NCBI GenBank assembly: GCA_963966185.1
Contig: CAWZYM010000367.1
Location: 367,501 to 431,500, forward strand
Reading direction: 5' to 3'
Origin: Rhabditoides inermis
Taxonomy: Eukaryota; Nematoda; Chromadorea; Rhabditida; Rhabditidae
DNA length: 64,000 nucleotides
The position numbers and the translations under genes are program-made. Below the pieces are notes generated by a model. It saw only the letters and a program-made list of their open reading frames with translations. It searched no databases and was not told where the DNA came from. This document shows positions 38,854-47,971 of the stretch, one piece after another. Position 1 is the first letter of the stretch; each line of letters opens with the position of its first letter.

Positions 38854-39941
38854 CCAGTGCACTACGTACAAGTAGTGCTAATAAACGCTCACGGAAAACC
38901 AATTCAGTCAGAAAGGGTGGAAGAACACTTTTCTTTATCTACTGGCGGGGGCGAATGTTTAGATCAAATCACTCACTTGACGCTCATCTTGCGACAAAAA
39001 CACAGGAATAAGTAGAGTGTGAGATGTAGGCTCAGGCGGAAAGTGTATACAACTGTAGCATACACGCGCTAGCTGTTCTTTTGTACAGACAACGCGCGCC
39101 AACCCGCATATCCTCCGGCTAACCAGCTAAATTGGAGTGAGTCCAATTACAACTCGAGCGATATTCCAAGAACGTTTTTGGTCATGTGCCTCAGGCGTTT
39201 CGGTTACAGTGCGCATCATATAGTCTCGTTAACCCCCCCCCCCCCTCCAATCGATGTCCATAGCGCGCATTCCAATTTTACATGCCGTCATCTCTATCAA
39301 ATTGTTCAGCAAATGTGTTCATCGCGTACTCCGTGTACACTGACTCGTCGAGGTTGCTCTCGGACTCGACACCCTCCCCCCCTCTCTCTCTCTTATCTCC
39401 CTTCTCCCTTTCCTCTACCTCTACTCCCTTCAGTCAGACACTGCGACAAAAGAACAATGCGACACAATGCATGCATCCCACATTGCAGTCAATAATGCGC
39501 CGCCAGCATGCGAAAGCAGAGCGTGTATAGTATAAATTCGATAGCGCACAGATCGCAGATCAGTCCGGGGGGGGGGGGAGTTTCGACGAGACTATATGAT
39601 GCACACTGTAACCGAAACGCCTGACGCACGTGACCCAAACATTCTTGGGAATATCGCTCGAGTTGTAATTGGACTCACTCCAATCTAGCTGGTTAGCCGG
39701 AGGATATGCGAATTGGCGCGCGTTGTCTGTACAAAAGAACAGCTAGCGCGTGTATGCTACAGTTCTATACACTTTCCGCCTGAGCCTACATCTCACTCTC
39801 TACTTATTCCTGTGTTTTTGTCGCAAGATGAGCGTCAAGTGAGTGATTTGATCTAAACATTCGCACCCCGCCAGTAGATAAAGATTCTGACTGAAGTGGT
39901 TTTCCGTTAGCGTTTAGCACTATTTGTACGTAATGCACTGG
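38854..39941. mobile_element. 1.1-kb foldback element
   Basis: Two inverted arms of roughly 370-380 bp (about 38854-39230 and 39570-39941) with outer ends starting CCAGTGCA and TACGTACAA. The arms share GACGCTCATCTTGCGACAAA, TACATCTCACACTC and GGAGTGAGTCCAATTACAAC (or complements). The inner ends of the arms carry a C run (39231-39245) and a G run (39567-39579). No target duplication was evident, and the spacer holds only pyrimidine-rich DNA. The superfamily is unknown. Confidence 0.7.
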
Positions 39942-40203
39942 TAGGGACCGCAACTGGAGGTGTAGGGTTCGTTTCGAAATCATGTAACACTTGTTTCGAA
40001 ATTATGTAACACGACGTGTTACGTGTTCTAATTAGCGTGGAACGATTTGCTAACACACGAGTCGTTGACGGTGTGTGGGTAGTGGGTGATGATCCAGACA
40101 TTACGTTTCCTAACGGGAACACGGACGGTCGAATGTTCCAAAACGCAAAGAGGTCGTTCTGGGATAACCTCTCTCTTCCAAAACTAATCTCTCTTTCTCA
40201 GTT

Positions 40204-40603
40204 ATGGCTGGTTGTCGACTTTGCCCATGCGTCTCGTGCCGCAAGAAGAACAAGCCCGGATCGCCAGGAGTCGCCAAGAAGAACCACTTTCCCTCCAAGA
40301 AGTCCAAGAACGGAAGAGACAAGAGGAAAGAAGAGCATAAGGATAAGCAGAAGACCGCGGCCCCCTCCGCCAGTGTCCCTCCTGTCTCGGCACCAGCGAC
40401 CACCCCGTGAGAAGCTGCGCGCCCCATCCGCGTGTACTTCCACGTCTTCTCCAGAGCGGAGGTGTGTCTATTGCGGAGCGATGTCGCACGCGAGTACGAA
40501 CTGCCAGATGGCAGAGCAGTTGGCCTGCGAATTGTGCGCCGCTCCGAACGAGGTCCCGCACGCAGCCATCTTCTGTCCGAAGGCCGAGCGCGGGGGAGTG
40601 TAG
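40204..40603 (+). CDS. Small protein with Nanos-like CCHC zinc finger
   Basis: ATG at 40204 directly follows a TTTCTCAG acceptor-like site. A Lys-rich first exon (40204-40406) starts MAGCRLCPCVSCRKK. It meets a CC|GTGAGA donor exactly where the frame would end, and a 55-base intron to 40462 keeps the frame and adds CVYCGAMSHASTNC then CELCAAPNEVPHAAIFCP, about 115 residues in all. The cysteine/histidine spacing is C-x2-C-x4-H-x4-C-x7-C-x2-C-x7-H-x4-C. The second half equals the Nanos finger (C-x7-C-x2-C-x7-H-x4-C); the first finger is shorter than the usual x12-H-x10. Nanos proteins repress translation in germ cells with Pumilio. The acceptor GCGGAG|G is unusual, so the join is tentative. An ordinary CCHC knuckle protein is the alternative. 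Confidence 0.45.
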
Positions 40604-40741
40604 CCGGGAGGCTACGCCGCGCCGCCGCCACCCTCTCTCTATTCTCTCGTCTTATGATGCTCCGCCCTCTCTCGCTGGCTTTTGCCGACTCTTGTTAGAT
40701 ATGGATGTAGACTCGCTGCGCCCCGCCCCTCTCGCTTGAGC

Positions 40742-40747
40742 AATAAA
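40742..40747 (+). terminator. Poly(A) signal AATAAA
   Basis: AATAAA about 140 bases after the stop of the Nanos-like gene, consistent with its 3' end. Confidence 0.5.
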
Positions 40748-41046
40748 TATCATGTGCCAAGTGTTGCGTGTTATTGACGGAACGGTGATGATGTATTGGA
40801 TGTTTACTTGTGTGTGTCGGCTCGGTAGCCGATCGGTGTCGCCCGTTTGAGGTCACAGTACCTAACAGGGCTCCTCTCCTCACTCTTGTATGCTGAGCCG
40901 CTTAAAGGAACAAATGCGTATATCAGAACCTTGTGGTAATGAAAATTTCAAATTCGCACGAAATCACCACGCATAAACATAATACTTTTTCTCTCTTTTG
41001 ATAAACAAAAACATTCAATGAACATAATGGATTAACGTCATTTATG

Positions 41047-41052
41047 TTTATT
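41047..41052 (-). terminator. Poly(A) signal for the first FOLN gene
   Basis: AATAAA on the minus strand, about 60 bases past the stop codon at 41113. Confidence 0.6.
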
Positions 41053-41112
41053 CAATTAGGATGTCTAACATGAATAATTATTCAAAACGGTGTAGAACAG
41101 GTTCAACGTCGA

Positions 41113-42762
41113 CTAGTGCTTGATAGCAGAAATCAGCTTGTCGCCGAAAGATACAGACTTGGGAGTGACTGAAAAAAAACATATTGCACTTGTATGTGTA
41201 GTACCCCTTTTTCAGGTAAACAGTGAATATAAATATATAAGGCTAACAATATGTTAGTAAGAGAGGGAGGGAGTGGGAGAGGGAGAGGGAGAGGGAGTGG
41301 GAGAGGGAGAGGGAGAGGGAGAGGGAGAGGGAGAGGGAGAGGGAGAGGAGAGGGAGAGGGAGAGGGAGAGGGAGAGGGAGAGGGAGAGGGAGAGGGAGAG
41401 GGAGGGAGAGGGAGAGGGAGAGGGAGAGGGAGAGGGAGAGGGAGAGGGAGAGGGAGAGGGAGAGGGAGAGGAGAGGGAGAGGGAGAGAGGGAGAGGGAGA
41501 GGGAGAGGGAGAGGAGAGGGAGAGGGAGAGGGAGAGGGAGAGGGAGAGGGAGAGGGAGAGGAGAGGGAGAGGGAGAGGGAGAGGGAGAGGGAGAGGGAGA
41601 GGGAGAGGGAGAGGGAGAGGGAGAGGGAGAGGGAGAGGAGAGGGAGAGGGAGAGGGAGAGGGAGAGGGAGAGGGAGAGGGAGAGGAGAGGGAGAGGGAGA
41701 GGGAGAGGGAGAGGGAGAGGGAGAGGGAGAGGGAGAGGGAGAGGGAGAGGGAGAGGGAGAGGGAGAGGGAGAGGGAGAGGGAGAGGGAGAGGGAGAGGGA
41801 GAGGGAGAGGGAGAGGGAGAGGGAGAGGGAGAGGGAGAGGGAGAGGGAGAGGGAGAGGGGAGAGGGAGAGGGAGAGGGAGAGGGAGAGGGAGAGGGAGAG
41901 GGAGAGGGAGAGGAGAGGGAGAGGGAGAGGAGAGGGAGAGGGAGAGGGAGAGGGAGAGGGAGAGGGAGAGGGAGAGGGAGAGGGAGAGGGAGAGGGAGAG
42001 GAGAGGGAGAGGGAGAGGGAGAGGGAGAGGGAGAGGGAGAGGAGAGGGAGAGGGAGAGGGAGAGGGAGAGGGAGAGGGAGAGGAGAGGGAGAGGGAGAGG
42101 GAGAGGGAGAGGGAGAGGGAGAGGGAGAGGGAGAGGGAGAGGGAGAGGGAGAGGGAGAGGGAGACGTGCTCACTGACCGGCCTCTTCCACCGTCACGCAG
42201 TGTGCCGTCCCATCCACATCCACGCACCGTCCACTGGCACACGGCGAACAAAACGTCCCTGCAGACAATCACAAGACCATCTTTTTATCGTTCTATGTGT
42301 CGTTACTTATGGCTTTATATGAAGTGCAATAACCAAACCAACTCTCATGGAATCATCAATATATAATCTACAATATAAAAACAACATTATACACATGAAT
42401 GAACGTACTAAACTAGTATTTGATGTGATGTGCACAGTAGAAGTGAAGAATTTCACGACATAGTGACAGAATGGGTACGCGTACGAATCATTCACTTTTC
42501 GTCATCATTTTTCATATTATTCAAGTGAAATCGTTGTGTTCCCAAAGTTGCAAAACGAATTGCATCATATTGATGTTGAAATTGTTTCATAGACCAGTGC
42601 GTATATATCGCCTCTCTGATTGAATTGAACTGAATTGAATCAAAATTGATCTGAAACATTTCTACCCTTCTGCACGCAGCTGGCCTTGTTGCCGACGACC
42701 TGACACTCGAAGCCGTCGCCCCGGCAGCGCATCGTGTCGCACGGGTCTGGAGGAGGGAGGGG

Positions 42763-42823
<61 letters not shown>

Positions 42824-42854
42824 ACTCCCTCACTCTCTCCCTCTCTCTCTCTCT

Positions 42855-42913
<59 letters not shown>

Positions 42914-44497
42914 CTATCTATCTATCTATCTCTATCTCTCTCTGTCTCTCTCTACTTTCTCTCTCTCTCTCTACCTTCTCTATTATTTTGGTATGTCAAA
43001 TCGAATTGATATGAGAGGCAGACAGTCAGACGGACTCACTCGGATGTACTCGGACGCACTCGGGCCTTCCCTGTCTCATCTCGCAGATCGCGCCGAATGC
43101 GCAGTCGACCAGCTCACAGGTGGCTGAATGTGGAACATTACTCGTAGATCAAATCAAATCAAATCAAATGTTTATTCGGAATCGCAAATATGATTATGAC
43201 ACGTACAAAAACGAAAATCACTCATAAGAACCTAAGATGGTATTATAGATTTTTGCGCCGAATGGAAGGTGCAGGTTCACTAATCGGGCTCTTGCATTTC
43301 CATCCATAGAGGGCCGTCGTCTTGCGGACCATACCATTGAACCAATATTGACGTAGATGTTGATAATCGATCGATATTTATCGATAATCCAAAAGCGCGG
43401 CAACTCCAGTAACAAACTGACCACAAGGAACGATATCCACTCCACATAGTGCCAATAGTGATTCAATCCTCGAGCTAGCGTTGCTGACTTCCATATTGGG
43501 CTACTCCGCGCGGGCCCAGCGTTTCTCACGGAGGATTCCAGAACAAACGGCGGCGACGACCGGCGGTGCGAGAATTGCACCCAACCGGCCGCCGTGACGA
43601 AAAGAAATGGAATTTAGAGGAATGCTTATTGTAACCGGCATGGATAGGCATACATGCGAGCAATGAATAACCTACTCCACTCTCTTTGATCTACGATCGG
43701 AGAATATGTAATTTGATCTACTCACTTGCTTAGGATTACGGTAGGACAATAATTTGACAAACTCCACTCTCTTAGGAAAATTGGAGAATACTTTGACCTA
43801 TGTATTGCACTCGCTTAGAATAACTGAAAGAGAACAATTTGACCTACTCCACTCGTTTAGGATTACGATTGAAGAATAATTTGAACTAGTCGGCTTGTTT
43901 AGGATTACTGTAGGAGAAAAATTTGACCTACTCCACTCTCTTAGGACTACGATCGGAGAATAATTTGATATACTCACTTGCTTAGGATTACGGTAGGATA
44001 ATAGTTTGACCTACTCCACTCTCTTAGGATTACTGTAGGAGAATAATTTGAACTGGTCGGCTTGTTTAGGAATATTGTAGGAAAATAATTTGACCTACTC
44101 CACTCCCTTAGGACTACGATCGCATAATGGTTTGATCTTCTCCACTCGCTTAGAGTTATGTACGGTTGGAGAATAATTTGACCTACTCCACTCTCTTAGG
44201 ACTACGATCGCATAATGGTTTGACCTTCTCCAGTCGCTTAGAGGTTGAAGAATAATTCGGCCTACGAAAACGAACAGAATCAGCATACCTCCCTTGGGCA
44301 ACAGCTCTTCTTCTGCTTTCGTGATAGGAGTGGCGAGTGCACAAAAGACCAGAGTAAAGAGAAGGAACAACTGAAACATTTTAGTTCACACGATTCAATC
44401 ACACTTAACTTGAAGTGTTGTATCGCAATACGATTCACACAATCCTTCAAGAATTATTGACTTTAATATATAAATAACATTTTGAGCTCACCTTCAT
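41113..44497 (-). CDS. Secreted follistatin-like (FOLN) cysteine-rich protein 1
   Basis: Six exons join in frame: 44492-44497, 44289-44370, 43040-43123, 42666-42746, 42178-42258 and 41113-41168. The first codes only Met-Lys and completes a signal peptide ([15 protein letters not shown]). Three internal exons, all phase 1-1 and 81-84 bp, each encode one four-cysteine module: [12 protein letters not shown]...[15 protein letters not shown]...CV and CSPCASGRC...CV, close to the FOLN/EGF-like module of follistatin-domain proteins. The C-terminus is [15 protein letters not shown]. About 130 residues, presumably extracellular; ligand unknown. Intron 5 is almost entirely a (GGGAGA)n tract and intron 2 holds a minisatellite. 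A related gene lies just upstream. Confidence 0.8.
41263..42164. repeat. 900-bp (GGGAGA)n microsatellite
   Basis: Nearly uninterrupted purine strand of GGGAGA hexamers, with occasional one-base-short units. It fills the last intron of the FOLN1 gene, where the RNA strand is all pyrimidine. The long open frames across it on both strands are an artefact of the repeat. Confidence 0.97.
42766..42975. repeat. (CT)n-rich microsatellite
   Basis: CT/CTCC tract with a few CTAT units, in the FOLN1 intron just upstream of exon 42666-42746. Confidence 0.9.
43145..43600 (-). repeat. Possible LINE 3' remnant
   Basis: On the minus strand a 120-codon open frame ends near 43218 and is followed by AATAAACATTTGATTTGATT, a tail of ATTTG units typical of some non-LTR retrotransposon 3' ends. 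No RT motif is left, so identity is uncertain. It sits in FOLN1 intron 2. Confidence 0.3.
43675..44260. repeat. Degenerate minisatellite of about 45-bp units
   Basis: About a dozen diverged direct copies of a unit containing AATTTGACCTACTCCACTCT followed by TTAGGATTACG and GGAGAAT. It lies in FOLN1 intron 2 and no function is visible. Confidence 0.75.
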
Positions 44498-44584
44498 ATC
44501 AGCGATCGGAAAGTGGAAAGTGATGGAACAAGAGAGAAGACACAAATTGCTGGCAATGTACGAAGGCGAGTCGATATTGTTTGT

Positions 44585-44728
<144 letters not shown>

Positions 44729-44794
44729 CGGCCTAGATTGTGGAAAGTCAATATAGTTCAGTACCATCGGATGTGCAAGGATTGCAAGGACATT

Positions 44795-44800
44795 TTTATT
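44795..44800 (-). terminator. Poly(A) signal for the second FOLN gene
   Basis: AATAAA on the minus strand, about 117 bases past the stop at 44917. Confidence 0.5.
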
Positions 44801-44916
44801 GGCATTTTCAATACTTACGTTACAAACAAAACCATGAATGATGAAAGTTGGCATAAAAGGTATAAAACAGGTAGTATTGCACAATGTACATGTTATAAAT
44901 GCGTTTCCACTTGCTT

Positions 44917-46000
44917 TCACTTTTGGGGAATGAATTCGGGCGCGTTCTCGACCCATTCCAGAGCTGCGCCCACGGGTCGATCCTCGTCGGCGGTGGCTGG
45001 AAGAGAGATTCTCCCCCCCCCTCTCTCTCTCTCTCCCCCCCCCCTCACCTCTCACACACTGTGCCTTCCCCTCCACCACTTCACATGTCTCATCTGCCAG
45101 GCATGTGAACGCATCGCACCCGGGCGGGGCCGGCGGGATCGGTTCATCCACGTACGACAGGGTCGTGGCTGCCAGAAAGAAAATACAATCAGTGCTGTAG
45201 CTGATTGATTTGTTATAAGACCATACGTGTTCTAGAATCTGCATACTTAAAAATGTCTCAATCGTTTGATAAATTAAAAATTCAAATTCAAACTGAAATA
45301 AAAAAAAACAAATTCAAACTTAACACTGGCTCGAGAGTCTAATAATATTTCAATATACTGCTCACCGAGTGCGGGAAGAATGGCGGGAATGATGGGACCA
45401 TCGCCTCCCGGAAGAAACGGTTCGTCCACGTAGGAAGTAGTCACTGATAGAGAAAGAAAGAATCAACCAAAAAAGATTCACGCTGATTCGAAAGCCTAAT
45501 TATCGATTGATCGCTTGAGTAGTTTGTGTATTATTTATTAAATCATTAATTAGAATCAGAACGGAATTAATAACAGTACATTGCTCACCTGGTGCGGGGA
45601 GTATCTCCGGAATAACAGTTCCTTCTCCTCCCGGCAGAATCGGCTCGTCCACATAGGAAGTAGTCACTGATAAAAAATAATTAAGTTATTTATATAACGT
45701 ATTTGTCATGATGCAAGTAAAAAACACTACATTATGTATCTTCAGTGTCACTTATTTTACATATTTTACATCCCAAAAGCGGCAAGTAGGGCTTTACGCG
45801 ATTTACATGTTTGTGTGCTACTTGACTCGAGAAGAACATTCTGATTCTATTTTTTATCAACATTACATTTTTCGAACCTGGATTTGGCGCTATCAGCAGG
45901 GGAACTGCAATGACAGCAGAAACAGTAGCGACCAGGAGAAATAGAATCTAAAAGACAGCACTTTCAATATCAATTATTCATACTTGCAACTCACGTGCAT
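44917..46000 (-). CDS. Secreted follistatin-like (FOLN) protein 2
   Basis: Six exons join in frame: 45995-46000, 45878-45947, 45589-45666, 45366-45443, 45049-45168 and 44917-44996. As in the neighbouring gene, exon 1 codes two residues (Met-His) and exon 2 completes a signal peptide (MHILFLLVATVSAVIAVP). Two 78-bp exons are a tandem exon duplication, encoding TTSYVDEPILPGGEG and TTSYVDEPFLPGGDG; the next exon starts with a third diverged version (LSYVDEPIPP) and then one FOLN-type module CDAFTCLADETC...CV. The tail ends APEFIPQK. About 143 residues, secreted. The shared microexon start and phases show that it and FOLN1 are paralogues from local duplication. Confidence 0.8.
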
Positions 46001-46280
46001 TTCTTGATGCGAGAGTGTACAACCACCGTCATTGTTCCTGCTTTTATAGAGAAGCGACAAGGAAACGATATCCGTGGATAACGAATACTCGACTAGTTCC
46101 CGTCTTTTTTGCGCAATAACCTTGTTATAGCCGCATGATTGTTGATCGTACTCGATCGAATGACCAATAATTTGTCTTCCCATTCTATTCAATTCCACCA
46201 CATTTCAGGAATAATTGATCTATGATCGTGAGAGATTTCCCACTCACTCGCTAAGTGTTATACGGAACGCGGCAAAGCGA

Positions 46281-46538
46281 AGTCATACGGCGATGCCTGG
46301 AATGGACTCTCTTTCCCTCTTTCTCTCTCTCTCCCGCACTCTCCCTCTCTCTTTCTCTCTCTCTCTCTTCTCTTCTCTTCTCCCTTTCTCTCTCTCTCGT
46401 TCTCTCTCTCTCTCTCCTCCACTCTCTCACCATTCTTGTCCAGCGGCCCGGCGAAACAACCGTGCGAGATGCGATCGGCTTCATGCGCGCATCAATGAGC
46501 TTCATCCGGGACTCGCGGTAGAGAATGCGCAAGAGTGA
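46281..46538. pseudogene. Chimeric fragment: AFMID exons fused to CCCH last exon
   Basis: On the minus strand, about 46430-46485 copies AFMID exon 4 (DRISHGCFAGPLDKN against DRTSHACFAGPLVKN). Positions 46281-46305 copy the start of AFMID exon 5 but meet a stop, with the same CT-rich intron between them. On the plus strand, about 46477-46538 copies the last exon of the CCCH gene (ARINELHPGLAVENAQE against EKINARHPGIAVENTEE) including its stop. The two pieces meet head to head at a shared GCGATC-type sequence. Weak similarity to the CCCH 3' flank continues to about 46830. Non-functional. Confidence 0.6.
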
Positions 46539-46831
46539 AACGTAAACGACAGAGGAAGCGAAATAAGGTGGGTCACTTCTTTGCGAAGGCCAGCAGCGGG
46601 TGTCCGTCATTCTTTGAGTATGCAGACACGCATAACGTAACCTCTCTATCGTTTTCGAGACCATTCGGGTCTCTCGAAATCGATTCGAAAACGGGGGACC
46701 CACTATAACTACACCTGATATTGAATGTGACACAAACACATCAAAAGCATGATATGCAACAAAGTGTATGTCATAATCGAAAAGCAATAACATTTCTCAA
46801 CGACTCATAACAAAATTCAAATTTATCTTGT

Positions 46832-47816
46832 CTCCGTACAGTTCTACCATGTTTCGTAGGAGTGCTTGTCAGTCGCAGTTGGTCTGCTGGTCTTCCCTCA
46901 ATGCCAGATCCGACACAAAGAGGATCGGCCTTCTCCTCTGTAATCGAATGGGGTACTGACGTCATCTGTCCGACAGCCAAGTTGTCGGAGCTTCCGCTCG
47001 ATGTTCCGTCCTAGGCGCAAATGGTAGGGTCGCAGAGGACAGTGGTCAGTCTACCTGCGGTATGCCGCGGATCTCAACTGGGAAAGGAAAGGGAGAGTGG
47101 AGTCGGCGACAGGACGAGTCGAGTAGGTGAGGGCATGCTACTCCCAGAAACGACTGGATAGAGTACGACCTTCCGATTCTGGAATGACGAGTCTTGGCTG
47201 GCAATCGACAAAAACACGAGAAGATGTAATACGAGAAGTGAGGACAAAAATAGAATGAATGATACGTCTAGTAATAACGTTATAATACGCCTGAATTGTT
47301 TATAAAGATCCCCCATACCTTCATTCATCTCGACTTGATTGACAATACTCGAATAATATATGTATTCCTGCAGTCGTGTATGGAAAAGTATTCACGCCTG
47401 AAACAGTTTTCGATTGAAAGACAGAAGCGGCTGAAGGAGAAAAGAATGAGAAACAATGGAAACGTGTCTACAGCATCCTGACATGGGCCGCTTCTGAAAA
47501 GAGAAGAACCGAGGAATGCAGCTACGGCAGTGCTTTCCACAACAAACACGTGAAACGCGCTGTGATTCACCATGAGAAAACGCCGGATAGTAGAACAATT
47601 CATATCGATCAATCAATAGTTTATCTAGAGTAGATACATCCGGACTATACAACAAGTGCTTACGGTACTCCACAACGGTTTTTCGTTAGTACTGTGAGTA
47701 ACGTTATTGAACATAAAAATAAAACAGTCTCGCAACATTCAAGGCGCACAAGAAAGCACGTTGCATACGAAGTGAATGTAAGCAATAATTATAACGAGAT
47801 GTGATATGTTCAAAAA
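46832..47816. other. Intergenic, nothing recognised
   Basis: Mixed-composition DNA without a supported gene, RNA or repeat. Short open frames show no exon-like conservation or splice pattern. Confidence 0.4.
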
Positions 47817-47927
47817 TCATTGTCCTTTGATGAATCGCAGTAGTTGCTTGGTTTGTTCGCTGTCTTCCTGAGAGGAACCACTGACCAGTGAGAAGTGATT
47901 GGTGAGAGGAATGGGCTGAACGGAGAG

Positions 47928-47971
<44 letters not shown>

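Noticed and set aside
40016..40603. Single-exon 195-codon reading of the CCHC region
   Set aside because: Codon usage in 40204-40406 fits another frame that ends at a good splice donor; the two-exon model explains both parts better.
41251..42366. Open frames of 349-379 codons of Gly-Arg-Gly-Glu or Ser-Pro/Leu-Pro repeats
   Set aside because: They are translations of the (GGGAGA)n microsatellite in all frames; the tract lies in an intron of the FOLN1 gene.
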